NCBI GenBank assembly: GCA_035943995.1
Contig: DASZBS010000091.1
Span: forward strand, 21,913-85,912
Length of the DNA: 64,000 nucleotides
From: Vulcanimicrobium sp035943995
Lineage (GTDB): Bacteria > Vulcanimicrobiota > Vulcanimicrobiia > Vulcanimicrobiales > Vulcanimicrobiaceae
Direction: 5' to 3'
Shown: positions 34,575 to 42,555 of the stretch, in pieces
How positions within the stretch are numbered: the first letter of the stretch is position 1
Layout: the number at the start of each line of letters is the position of its first letter
The notes under the pieces: model-generated
The model's database searches: none
What the model was told of the DNA's origin: nothing
Seen by the model: only the letters and a program-made list of their open reading frames with translations
Position numbers and translations under genes: made by a program

Positions 34575-36385
34575 GCGATGGTGACGAGCGGGGTACGCGC
34601 CTCGACGGTCGTGCCGGCGGCGACGTGCACGGCTGCCACCGTGCCCGTCTTGTGCGCACGGATCTCGTTCATCATCTTCATCGCCTCGATCACCGCGACG
34701 ACATCGCCTTCGTTCACGACCGCGCCCTGCGCGACGGGGATCTCGACGACGACGCCGTGCATCGGCGAGATGACGTCGTTCCCGGCCGCCGCGGTAGACT
34801 TGCGCGTGCTGCCGCCCTTTTTCGGGGTGCTACCGCGCGCGCCGGCGCTTGCGCCCGGCGCCGTCGTCCCGCGCGGAACGGGCAAGTCGACGAACCGCAC
34901 CCGAAAGAGCCGCCCATTCACCTCGACCTGAATCGTATCATCGCCGCCAGTGTCACCCTGACCCTTCGACAAGCTCAGGGGTCGAAGGGCGCGCTCACCG
35001 TGCGCGACGCCATTCGATTGCGCCGTGGCGAGCGACGCGGCGAACGGCTCCAGCGTCGCCGTGCCGTACGACGCGTCGCGCACCGGCCCGAAGTCACACA
35101 GCGAACGCAGCAGCGGCAGCGTCGTCGGCACGCCCGTGATCACGTACTCGTCGATCGCGCGTGCGAGCCGCGCAAGCGCTTCGTCGCGGTCGCGCGCCCA
35201 CACGATGAGCTTCGCGATCATCGAGTCGTAGTCGGGCGTGATCGTGAAGCCGGGATACGCCGCGGAGTCGACGCGCACGCCGAAACCGCCGGGCTCTTTG
35301 TAGCGCGCGACCGTGCCGGGCGCGGGCCGGAAGTTCTGCGCCGGGTCCTCGGCGTTCACGCGCACCTCGATCGCATGTCCACGGAACCCGGCATCCACGT
35401 CGTCCTGCGAAAACGACAGCGGACGCCCCGCCGCGACGAGGATCTGCTCGCGCACGAGGTCGATCCCCGACACCTCTTCCGACACGGTGTGCTCGACCTG
35501 GATGCGCGTGTTCATCTCGAGGAAGTAGAACGCATCGTTGCTGACGAGACATTCGATCGTGCCGACGGAGTCATATGCGATCGCCTTCGCCGCCTGCACG
35601 CCCGCAGCGCGCAGCCCTTCGCGCACCGAAGCCGAGATGTGCGCGGGCGCTTCCTCCCACAGCTTTTGGTGGCGGCGTTGCAGCGAGCAGTCGCGCTCGC
35701 CGACGTGCAGCACGTTGCCGTGCTTGTCGGCGAGAATCTGCAGCTCGACGTGCTTGGGGTTCTCGAGGTAGCGCTCGGCATAGATCGTGCCGTTGCCGAA
35801 ATACGCGATCGCCTCGCGCGCGGCGATCGTGAACGCCGACTCGATCTCGTCGAGCGTGCGCGCGACCTTCAGACCCTTGCCGCCGCCGCCGCCCGACGCC
35901 TTGAGTGCGAGCGGCATGCCGAACTTCTCGGCCGCAAGCCGCGCGCCGGCGACATCGGCGATCGCGTCGGTTCCACCGGGCACGACGGGAACCCCCGCGG
36001 CAACCATCGCCTGACGCGCGCGCACCTTGTCGCCCATCGCGTCGATCGCGTCGGGATGCGGTCCGATCCAGGTGACGCCCGCGGCAATCACGCGCCGCGC
36101 GAACGCCGCGTTCTCGGCGAAGAAGCCGTAGCCGGGATGGATCGCATCGGCGCCCGCGCGCTGCGCGACGTCGAGCAGCTTGTCGGCGTTGAGGTACGAT
36201 TGCGACGGCGCCGCCGGCCCGAGATGGTACGCCTCATCGGCGTAGCGCACGTGCAGCGCGTCGCGATCCGCGTCGGAGTACACCGCGACGGTTGCACAGC
36301 CGAGCTCCTTCGCGCTCCGCATGACGCGGATCGCGATCTCGCCGCGGTTCGCGACGAGGATCTTCGCGAACGGTGCGTCAGCCAT
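34571..36385 (-). CDS. Acyl-CoA carboxylase biotin carboxylase/BCCP chain
   Basis: A 604-residue fusion. Residues 1-450 are an ATP-grasp biotin carboxylase (KILVANRGEIAIRVMRSAKELG, GGGGGKGLK, FLEMNTRIQVEHTVSE). The C-terminal domain of about 75 residues is a biotin carrier with the EAMKMMN motif. It carboxylates biotin with bicarbonate for an acyl-CoA carboxyltransferase, most likely the one at 37964-39529, acting on acetyl- or propionyl-CoA. The linker between the domains contains the translation of a palindromic repeat (PLSLSKGQG). It overlaps the epsilon-like gene upstream. Confidence 0.93.
   Translation of the reverse strand: MADAPFAKILVANRGEIAIRVMRSAKELGCATVAVYSDADRDALHVRYADEAYHLGPAAPSQSYLNADKLLDVAQRAGADAIHPGYGFFAENAAFARRVIAAGVTWIGPHPDAIDAMGDKVRARQAMVAAGVPVVPGGTDAIADVAGARLAAEKFGMPLALKASGGGGGKGLKVARTLDEIESAFTIAAREAIAYFGNGTIYAERYLENPKHVELQILADKHGNVLHVGERDCSLQRRHQKLWEEAPAHISASVREGLRAAGVQAAKAIAYDSVGTIECLVSNDAFYFLEMNTRIQVEHTVSEEVSGIDLVREQILVAAGRPLSFSQDDVDAGFRGHAIEVRVNAEDPAQNFRPAPGTVARYKEPGGFGVRVDSAAYPGFTITPDYDSMIAKLIVWARDRDEALARLARAIDEYVITGVPTTLPLLRSLCDFGPVRDASYGTATLEPFAASLATAQSNGVAHGERALRPLSLSKGQGDTGGDDTIQVEVNGRLFRVRFVDLPVPRGTTAPGASAGARGSTPKKGGSTRKSTAAAGNDVISPMHGVVVEIPVAQGAVVNEGDVVAVIEAMKMMNEIRAHKTGTVAAVHVAAGTTVEARTPLVTIA
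34962..34989. repeat. REP-like palindrome inside a coding region
   Basis: A perfect 9-bp inverted repeat CCCTTCGAC...GTCGAAGGG with a ten-base centre AAGCTCAGGG. The core CCCTTCGACAAGCTCAGGG resembles dispersed palindromes known in many GC-rich genomes. It lies in frame in the flexible linker of the biotin carboxylase chain and encodes LSLSKG. I see no second full copy in the window. Confidence 0.65.
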
Positions 36386-36578
36386 CGAGCCGCCCGGCGG
36401 CGTTCCAGCGCGACGCGGACGCCGCGGCGAACCGCACGCGCTGCTCGTCGATCTCCGGCAGCCGCCCCGCCAACCGCCAGCGCGGCGCCTCCGGCTGCGC
36501 GGGCGTCTCGGCGCGCGACGTCACAGCGACGTACACGGCTGCGATCGCGGCGAGCTCGTCGGCAGTCGGAACGTGCAT
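36378..36578 (-). CDS. Acyl-CoA carboxylase epsilon-like subunit
   Basis: A 66-residue protein. The start PTADELAAIAAVYVAV followed by TPAQPEAPRWRLAGRL is close in pattern to the small epsilon subunits of actinobacterial acyl-CoA carboxylases (P-T-x-x-ELAAL-x-AV, then a TPPAQPEPTRW-like block). Such subunits bind and stimulate the carboxyltransferase. It overlaps fabI (TGATG) upstream and the biotin carboxylase gene downstream by eight bases, which supports the call. Confidence 0.6.
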   Translation of the reverse strand: MHVPTADELAAIAAVYVAVTSRAETPAQPEAPRWRLAGRLPEIDEQRVRFAAASASRWNAAGRLDG

Positions 36579-37354
36579 CAGCTCTGAGCAACGTCCGGAT
36601 ACATGCCCATCGCATGATAACCGGCATCGACGAAGTGCACGTCTGCGGTCACCTGCGACGACAGGTCCGACGCGAGATACACCGCGCAGTTTCCGACGTC
36701 GTCGGCCGTGACGTTGCGCTTCAGCGGCGACGCCGCCCCGACTTTCGCCGGCATCGCCGAGAAGCCGGCGACCTGCCGCGACGATGCGGTCTTGATCGGT
36801 CCGGCGGAGATTGCGTTCACGCGAATGCCGCGCTCGCCGAGATCGAACGCGAGATAGCGTACCGTCGACTCGAGCGCGGCCTTCGCGATCCCGGCGATGT
36901 TGTAGTTCGGGACGATCTGCCCCGAGCCGAGGTACGTGAGCGCCATGACGGACGCGCCGTCGTTGAGGTTGTCGTTCAGGTGTCCGACGAGCGCGATGAG
37001 CGAGTACGCGCTGATGTCCATCGCCATCGCGAAGCCGTCGCGCGACGTGGTGTAGACTTTGCCCGACAGGTCTTCTTTCTTCACGAACGCGATCGAGTGC
37101 ACGAGCCCGTCGATCTTTCCCACGCCCGCGGCGAGCGCGCGCAACGAGTCGTCGCTGGTGACGTCGCACGCGAACACCGACGCGCCGCCGAACTCCTCGG
37201 CGTGGCTGCGGACCGCGTCCTCGACCCGGTCGCCCTGATAGGTCAGGATCAGCCGCGCCCCGTGCGCGTGCAGCTGCCGCGCGATCCCAGTCGCGATGGA
37301 CCACCGGTTGGCGACCCCGGTGACGAGGATGGTCTTTCCGTCAAGCAATCCCAC
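36578..37354 (-). CDS. fabI: Enoyl-[acyl-carrier-protein] reductase (NADH) FabI
   Basis: A 258-residue short-chain dehydrogenase of the FabI type, catalysing the last reduction in fatty-acid elongation. It has ILVTGVANRWSIATGIARQL (the FabI nucleotide motif), ACDVTSDDSL, HSIAFVKKEDL, the catalytic YNIAGIAKA (Tyr-x6-Lys) and NAISAGPIKTASSRQVAGF. It heads a tight operon with the epsilon-like and biotin carboxylase genes, tying the carboxylase to lipid synthesis. Confidence 0.94.
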   Translation of the reverse strand: MGLLDGKTILVTGVANRWSIATGIARQLHAHGARLILTYQGDRVEDAVRSHAEEFGGASVFACDVTSDDSLRALAAGVGKIDGLVHSIAFVKKEDLSGKVYTTSRDGFAMAMDISAYSLIALVGHLNDNLNDGASVMALTYLGSGQIVPNYNIAGIAKAALESTVRYLAFDLGERGIRVNAISAGPIKTASSRQVAGFSAMPAKVGAASPLKRNVTADDVGNCAVYLASDLSSQVTADVHFVDAGYHAMGMYPDVAQS

Positions 37355-37409
37355 GAGGACGAACGATCATGCGCCGGGGTCGCACAACCCTCCCCGGGCG
37401 GTCGGCGTG

Positions 37410-37859
37410 CTAGCGGAGGCCCGCACCGTTTCCGTTTCCGGCCTGCGCGTGGACGTGATCCTGGTTGTTGTCGAGGAAGAAGATGAACTTGCCGTCGTTC
37501 GGAAAGGTGATCCCGGCCAGGAAGTTTTTCGCCACGCCGCCCGCGCCGACGGTCCACACGTACGGGCTCGCCGCGAGCGCGCGCAGCAGGTCGGCGACAC
37601 CCGCGTCGCCGCCGGTCGCGGTCCAACCGTCGAACGCGAATCCTTGCGTGTGACCGTGCGTGCCCACCCCGCCGTCGAACGTCGGATGGTCGGTCGTGAG
37701 CGCGGTGATCAAGATCGGGCGCGGGCACCGGTGTGCGACGTCGAGGAGCATCTGAATGAGCAGCGAGTTCGTCTTGTTCTGGTCCAGCAGATCGGTCTTC
37801 TGCGTGTCATCCGAGAATTGCAGCTTGTCGGTTAGCTCTTGGCGTGCCTGAATGCTCAT
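37410..37859 (-). CDS. Hypothetical protein with HxH/HVH motifs
   Basis: A 149-residue cytosolic protein. The segments THGHTQGFAFDGW and FFLDNNQDHVHAQAG place histidines and an aspartate in an order reminiscent of M15-type peptidases and some phage endolysins, but the match is weak. The N-terminus (ARQELTDKLQFSDDTQKTDLL) is helical. No signal peptide. It lies between the carboxyltransferase and fabI genes. Confidence 0.6.
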   Translation of the reverse strand: MSIQARQELTDKLQFSDDTQKTDLLDQNKTNSLLIQMLLDVAHRCPRPILITALTTDHPTFDGGVGTHGHTQGFAFDGWTATGGDAGVADLLRALAASPYVWTVGAGGVAKNFLAGITFPNDGKFIFFLDNNQDHVHAQAGNGNGAGLR

Positions 37860-37963
37860 GGATTCACCCCTTGAAGGCGGCAGCAAGGGTCTCCCCGATT
37901 CGCGGACTCGGTCGCCTCGCCTCCTAACGTGGGCGGCACGGCCGGCTATCCGAGCCGGCCCTC

Positions 37964-39529
37964 CTAGAGCGGGATGTTGCCGTGCTTGCGCTTCGGCCGC
38001 TCGACGCGTTTGTTCGCCAGCGCATCCAGCGCGCGCGACACCGCACGCCGCGTTTCGCTGGCGTTGATCACGTCGTCGACGTAACCGCGCTGCGCCGCGA
38101 TGAACGGGTTCGCGAAATGCTCCGTGTACTCGTCGGTCAGCTCCGCCGCCTTCGCGTCCGGGTCGGGTGCGTCGGCGATCTCGCGGCGGCTCAGGATCTT
38201 CACCGCGCCGCTCGCGCCCATCACCGCGATCTCCGCCGTCGGCCAGGCGAAGTTGAAGTCCGCGCGGATGTGCTTGGACGACATGACGTCGTACGCGCCG
38301 CCGTAGGCTTTGCGCGTGATCACCGTGATCTTCGGCACCGTCGCTTCCGCGAACGCGTACAGCAGCTTCGCGCCGTGCTTGATGATGCCGCCCCACTCCT
38401 GGCTCGTCCCCGGCAAGAAGCCCGGCACGTCGACGAACGTCAGCAGCGGCACGTTGAACGCGTCACAGAAGCGCACGAACCGCGCGGCTTTGATCGACGC
38501 CGTCGCGTCGAGCACGCCCGCGAGCACTTTAGGCTGGTTCGCCACGATGCCCACGCTGCGGCCGCCGATGCGGCCGAAGCCGATCACGATGTTCTGCGCC
38601 CACAGCGGCTGGATCTCGAAGAAGTCGCCGTCGTCGACCACTCCCACGATCGCGTCGATGATGTCGTACGGTTTGGTGGGCGAGTCGGGGATCAGCTCGT
38701 CGAGCTCGGGCACGAGACGCAGCGGATCGTCGTCGCTGGGCACGAGCGGCGGATCGTCGAGATTGTTCGACGGCATGAACGAAAGCAGCCGCCGGCAGTG
38801 CTCGTTCATCTCGTCTTCGTCGACCGCGGTCAGGTACGCCACACCGCTTTTGGTCGCGTGCGTGATCGCGCCGCCGAGTTCTTCGAAGCTCACGTCCTCG
38901 CCGGTCACCGCCTTGGTGACGTCGGGGCCGGTGATGAACATCTGCGAGATGCCTTCGACCATCACCGTGAAATCGGTGATCGCCGGCGAGTACACTGCGC
39001 CGCCCGCGCACGGCCCCGCGACGAGGCTGATCTGCGGGATCACGCCCGACGCCTGCACGTTGCGCCAGAAGATCTCCGCGTAGCCGCCCAAGCTCACGAC
39101 GCCTTCTTGGATGCGCGCGCCGCCGGAGTCGTTGATGCCGATCATCGGCGAGCCCGTGCGCACCGCAAGATCCATCACCTTGCAGATCTTCTCGGCCATC
39201 ACTTCGCCCAGCGAGCCGCCGAGCACGGTGAAATCTTGCGAGAACAAAAAGACTTGCCGGCCGTCGATCGTCGCGTGCCCCGTCACGACGCCGTCGCCGA
39301 GGAACGAGCGCTCGTCCAGCCCGAACGCGGTCGTCCGATGCACCGCGAAGCGGTCGAGCTCCACGAACGAGCCGGGGTCGACCAGCGCCTCGACTCGCTC
39401 GCGCGCGGTGCGCTTCCCGCGCCCGCGCTGCTTTTCGTTCGCCTCCTCGCCCGCGGGCGCCAGCGACTCGTCCCGCATCGCCTCGAGGCGGCGGTACGCG
39501 TGGTCGTGCGGCGATTCGGCGGTCGACAT
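37964..39529 (-). CDS. pccB: Acyl-CoA (propionyl-CoA) carboxylase carboxyltransferase chain
   Basis: A 521-residue carboxyltransferase with the crotonase-like repeats: RERVEALVDPGSFVELDRF, GLDERSFLGDGVVTGHATIDGRQVFLFSQDFTVLGGSLGE, GSPMIGINDSGGARIQEGVVSLGGYAEIF, and in the second half FVDVPGFLPGTSQEWGGIIKHGAKLLYAFAEATVPKITVITRKAYGGAYDVM. It transfers CO2 from biotin to acetyl- or propionyl-CoA, pairing with the biotin carboxylase chain nearby. The PccB/AccD5-like pattern and the mutase and epimerase genes favour propionyl-CoA. Confidence 0.93.
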   Translation of the reverse strand: MSTAESPHDHAYRRLEAMRDESLAPAGEEANEKQRGRGKRTARERVEALVDPGSFVELDRFAVHRTTAFGLDERSFLGDGVVTGHATIDGRQVFLFSQDFTVLGGSLGEVMAEKICKVMDLAVRTGSPMIGINDSGGARIQEGVVSLGGYAEIFWRNVQASGVIPQISLVAGPCAGGAVYSPAITDFTVMVEGISQMFITGPDVTKAVTGEDVSFEELGGAITHATKSGVAYLTAVDEDEMNEHCRRLLSFMPSNNLDDPPLVPSDDDPLRLVPELDELIPDSPTKPYDIIDAIVGVVDDGDFFEIQPLWAQNIVIGFGRIGGRSVGIVANQPKVLAGVLDATASIKAARFVRFCDAFNVPLLTFVDVPGFLPGTSQEWGGIIKHGAKLLYAFAEATVPKITVITRKAYGGAYDVMSSKHIRADFNFAWPTAEIAVMGASGAVKILSRREIADAPDPDAKAAELTDEYTEHFANPFIAAQRGYVDDVINASETRRAVSRALDALANKRVERPKRKHGNIPL

Positions 39530-39660
39530 GCCTCCGAGCGTTCGCGTGCGAGGCCGGGTGGTCCGCCGCCAGTCCCGGCGACCTAACAGCCCGGTTAAGC
39601 CGTCGTTGAGAAGGAGCGCAAGGTGGAACCTTTCCGTCCCATGGTACGATTCACGGAGCG

Positions 39661-40407
39661 ATGACGACGCGCCTAATTACTGCTGCCTTTGCTTTCGTGC
39701 TGCTCGCCGGGAGCGCGGCCGTGCTGCCCGCGGCAGCGGGTGGACCGGTCGAGGGCGATGCGCTGGCCGCCCGCGTCGCGACGCTGGTCGGCGCCGACTC
39801 GAAGGGCATCCTCGGGATGACCACCGACTCGACGCAGAAGATCTCCGCACCGATCATGCACAAGCAGACGACCGTACGGCGCTACGTAGTGTTCCAGGAC
39901 GGCATCCCAGTTGCTGCCGGGATCCTCTCCGTCGTCGAAGACGGCCGGGCGTACGACTCGGCGCAGTTAGCGAAGCTGACCGCGGACACCGACACGCAGA
40001 TCAAGCGCGGCCAGGGCTTCAACCATCAGCCGTACGTGTCGAAGTTCGTTCGCGAGTACCATTTTGCGAACGCCGCGTGCGACGGCTGTGCGGCGGGCGA
40101 GCGCGAGCTGAAGTTCGACACCGACTTGAAGGACGACGTGCACATCGCCGGCCTGATGGTCGTCGACGCGAGCGACCGTCCGGTGCGCGTGACGTCGCAT
40201 CCGTACCAGTATCCCAGCCCGGCGTCGAGCGGCGAGTCGACCACCACGTTCGCGGCCGCGCTCGGCCCGCATCGTCTCCCCGTCGACGTGCACGGCCTGT
40301 ACTTCGGCCACAAGGGCTTCATCCGCGGCTCGTTCACCTTCGACGAGCACAACGTGTTCCGCAGCTTCTCGACCGTCGCCGAAGCGGTTGCCGCACTCTC
40401 GCACTAG
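39661..40407 (+). CDS. Exported hypothetical protein
   Basis: A 248-residue protein with a signal peptide (cut near LPAAAGG). The mature part holds a beta-rich domain with ACDGCAAGERELKFDTDLKDD, a CxxC pair, then HGLYFGHKGFIRGSFTFDEHNVF. No family recognised. It diverges from the carboxyltransferase gene and ends 30 bases before a convergent Fur-type gene with a small hairpin in between. Confidence 0.72.
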   Translation: MTTRLITAAFAFVLLAGSAAVLPAAAGGPVEGDALAARVATLVGADSKGILGMTTDSTQKISAPIMHKQTTVRRYVVFQDGIPVAAGILSVVEDGRAYDSAQLAKLTADTDTQIKRGQGFNHQPYVSKFVREYHFANAACDGCAAGERELKFDTDLKDDVHIAGLMVVDASDRPVRVTSHPYQYPSPASSGESTTTFAAALGPHRLPVDVHGLYFGHKGFIRGSFTFDEHNVFRSFSTVAEAVAALSH

Positions 40408-40417
40408 ACGGACGACT

Positions 40418-40434
40418 CTCGCACTACGTGCGAG
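40418..40434. terminator. Short hairpin between convergent genes
   Basis: CTCGCAC-tac-GTGCGAG, a perfect 7-bp stem with a three-base loop, fills the 30-base gap between two convergent stop codons. There is no clear T-run, so it may be a weak bidirectional terminator. Confidence 0.4.
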
Positions 40435-40437
40435 GTG

Positions 40438-40833
40438 TTATGCGCAGCTAGTGCAGCGCCCCGAAAAGTACACTGACGCGGCGTCGATGGTGCAGTCGTG
40501 GCGTTGGCCGAGCTCGGCGATGGCGGTCGTCGGAACTTCGTAGGCGAGATCCTTGAGCGAGCCGCAGGCGCTGCAGCGGAAATGGGCGTGGGCCTGCGAC
40601 ACGGGCTCGTAGTAGGTCGACGCCTCGCCCGGCAGATCGATCTTCATGATGCTGCCCGTTCCGTGCAGGCGCGCGAGCCCGCGATGAACGGTAGCGAAGC
40701 CGATACGCGGTTTCACCTTGCGCGCGCGCTCCCAGATCTGATACGCGGAGAGGTGCGAGCCCGGTCCCGCGTGGTCGACGACGTCGAGGACGGCTTGATA
40801 GTTCGGCGGGAGCGATCGTGCGGTTCGAGCCAC
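40438..40833 (-). CDS. Fur-family metal-dependent regulator
   Basis: About 131 residues: a winged-helix part (LSAYQIWERARKVKPRIGFATVHRGLARL) and a dimerisation/metal domain with AHAHFRCSACGSLKDL and a final CTSC, giving the two CxxC pairs and histidines of the Fur/Zur/PerR family. The metal or signal sensed cannot be decided. I use the GTG at 40833, which avoids overlap with the upstream DUF59 gene; earlier starts exist inside that gene. Confidence 0.85.
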   Translation of the reverse strand: MARTARSLPPNYQAVLDVVDHAGPGSHLSAYQIWERARKVKPRIGFATVHRGLARLHGTGSIMKIDLPGEASTYYEPVSQAHAHFRCSACGSLKDLAYEVPTTAIAELGQRHDCTIDAASVYFSGRCTSCA

Positions 40834-40844
40834 GCGGGCCGCTG

Positions 40845-41156
40845 CTACCAGATGCCGAGCGCCAGCTTGACGTCTTCGCTGGCCATCGTCTTGGGATCCC
40901 ACGGCGGGCTAAAGGTGATGTCGACCGTGGCGTTCTTGACGCCCTCGACGCTCTCGACCTTACTGAGCACCGCCTGCTTGAACATCGGGCCCACCGGACA
41001 CATCGGCGACGTCAGCGTCATCGTCACCGTGACGTCCTCGCCGCTCGCTCCCTCGCAGACCACGTCGTAGACGAGGCCTAAGTCGAGGATCCCCATGTTG
41101 AGCTCCGGGTCCTCGACGTCTTTGAGCGCCTCGCGCACGATCTCAGCGGTTACCAT
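40845..41156 (-). CDS. MIP18/DUF59 family (SufT/PaaD-like) protein
   Basis: A 103-residue protein with the family core ALKDVEDPELNMGILDLGLVYDV, VTVTMTLTSPMCPVGPMF with a conserved cysteine, and VDITFSPPWDPKTMASEDVKLALG. Members help mature iron-sulfur proteins or act in phenylacetate oxygenase complexes. No paa genes are near, so an Fe-S assembly role is more likely. It precedes the Fur-type regulator on the same strand. Confidence 0.88.
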   Translation of the reverse strand: MVTAEIVREALKDVEDPELNMGILDLGLVYDVVCEGASGEDVTVTMTLTSPMCPVGPMFKQAVLSKVESVEGVKNATVDITFSPPWDPKTMASEDVKLALGIW

Positions 41157-41162
41157 ACGTTC

Positions 41163-41846
41163 TTAGGATACACCCTCGGGCTCCAAAGTTACGACCGGAC
41201 GCGTGGGCTGCGGGCCGAGCACGAACTGCCACGGCCGCGGGACGCGCCCAATCGCCAGCCGTATCAACGGCCCGATCAGGATGAGCCAACCGAGCGCGAT
41301 CGGTCCGGCTGCGAGGACCGAGCCGAGCGCTACCAAGAACACCGGCACGACGACGAAGCCCGCCAACGCAGGTCGCCACGCGGTCGGCCGCTCAGCCTCG
41401 TCGAGGACGCTCCAGGCGCGCCGCAAGCCGCGTATGCTGAGGATCCAACTGAACACGGCGACGCCGAGGAAGTCGGCCAAGTACAGGGCGACGCTTTCTC
41501 GCGCGTATCCGGCGGGACCGACCAGCCGCGTGTACGTGATCAGCGAGTACGGCACGAGCGCGACGAACGAAAGAAGTCCGAACAGCAGCCAGATGTCGAC
41601 GGTCCGCGGCGCAAAACCGAGCGCCATGATGCGGTGGAACCGCAGCCAGAAGATGCCGAGCAGCGCGAACGCGCCGAAGAAGACCACGTATTTGATCCCG
41701 TGACCGAACACGTCGTGTGCCGTCTTCGGGATCTCGAGCTGCAGCGCGAGCTGCGACATCGAGAATCCCACCACGATGTCGCCGAACGATTCGAGCCGGC
41801 CGACGAGATGGCGTTCACCTTCCGGAAGCGTCCGCCGGAACTTCAT
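41163..41846 (-). CDS. TMEM175/DUF1211-like membrane protein
   Basis: A 227-residue polytopic membrane protein with about six helices. RLESFGDIVVGFSMSQLALQLEIP resembles the RxxxFSD start of the TMEM175 potassium channels, and FFGAFALLGIFWLRFHRIM resembles their third-helix motif, but the hallmark FSD reads FGD here. Function as a cation channel is therefore uncertain. It lies on the same strand as, and seven bases upstream of, the DUF59 gene start. Confidence 0.65.
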   Translation of the reverse strand: MKFRRTLPEGERHLVGRLESFGDIVVGFSMSQLALQLEIPKTAHDVFGHGIKYVVFFGAFALLGIFWLRFHRIMALGFAPRTVDIWLLFGLLSFVALVPYSLITYTRLVGPAGYARESVALYLADFLGVAVFSWILSIRGLRRAWSVLDEAERPTAWRPALAGFVVVPVFLVALGSVLAAGPIALGWLILIGPLIRLAIGRVPRPWQFVLGPQPTRPVVTLEPEGVS

Positions 41847-41859
41847 GCGCGCCGCGCGG

Positions 41860-42555
41860 TCAGACCGCCAAATAGCGCTGCATCATCGCCTGGTCGGCGC
41901 GCAGCTCGGGGATCGTGCCGGAGCCGACGACGCGGCCGTTGGAGAGCACGTAGCCGCGGTCCGACAGCCCCATCGCAACCTGCGCGTTCTGCTCGACGAG
42001 CAGAATCGTGTTGCCCTCGCTGCGGATGTTGCGCACGACCTCCTCGACGCTGCGCGCGATCAGCGGCGCGAGCCCTTCCATCGGCTCGTCGAGCAAGATG
42101 ATCTCCGGGTTGGCGACGAGCGCGCGCGCGATTGCCAGCATCTGCTGCTCGCCGCCGGAGAGCTTCGCCGGCTTGTCCTTGCGCTCGCCGAGCACTTCGA
42201 ACACGTCGTAGATCCGCTTCTCGGTCCACGCGCCCTTGCGCCCGGCCAGCGACGCCAGCCGCAGGTTCTCGCCGACCGTGAGATTCGGGAAGATGCGCCG
42301 GTCCTCGGGCACGAACGCGATCCCCGCCTGCGCCAGCGAGAACGGGCTCTTGTTGGTGATGTCCTTGCCCTTGAAGCGGATCGTGCCGGTGCGCGCGTTG
42401 ACGAGCCCCATGATCGTCTTGCACGTGGTCGAGCGGCCCGAACCGTTGCGCCCCAGCAGCGCGACGACCTCGCCCTTCTCGACGTGCAGCGACACGTTCT
42501 GCAGCACGTGCGACTTGTCGTAGTACGCGTTGACCTGGTCGAGCTCGAGGAGCAT
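41860..42555 (-). CDS. livF: Branched-chain amino acid ABC transporter ATPase LivF
   Basis: A 231-residue LivF-type ATPase, the last gene of a livHMGF operon. Signature LSGGEQQMLAIARAL, Walker B IILLDEPMEGLAP and LLVEQN are intact. Walker A reads GRNGSGRSTT, with Arg in place of the usual Lys; the codon is CGC. Some LivF-like proteins carry this change. The ATG overlaps the livG stop (TGATG). Confidence 0.92.
   Translation of the reverse strand: MLLELDQVNAYYDKSHVLQNVSLHVEKGEVVALLGRNGSGRSTTCKTIMGLVNARTGTIRFKGKDITNKSPFSLAQAGIAFVPEDRRIFPNLTVGENLRLASLAGRKGAWTEKRIYDVFEVLGERKDKPAKLSGGEQQMLAIARALVANPEIILLDEPMEGLAPLIARSVEEVVRNIRSEGNTILLVEQNAQVAMGLSDRGYVLSNGRVVGSGTIPELRADQAMMQRYLAV

Noticed and set aside
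34625..37486. A 953-codon plus-strand open frame opposite the carboxylase and fabI
   Set aside because: It is antisense to well-supported genes, is extremely rich in Arg, Ala and His, and matches no domain; it is a shadow caused by high GC. The same holds for the frames at 3388-5205, 30455-32092, 37982-39586 and 46122-47762.
41860..42555. livF as a pseudogene because of the Walker A change
   Set aside because: The frame, the other motifs and the operon are intact, and Arg at this position occurs in some relatives.
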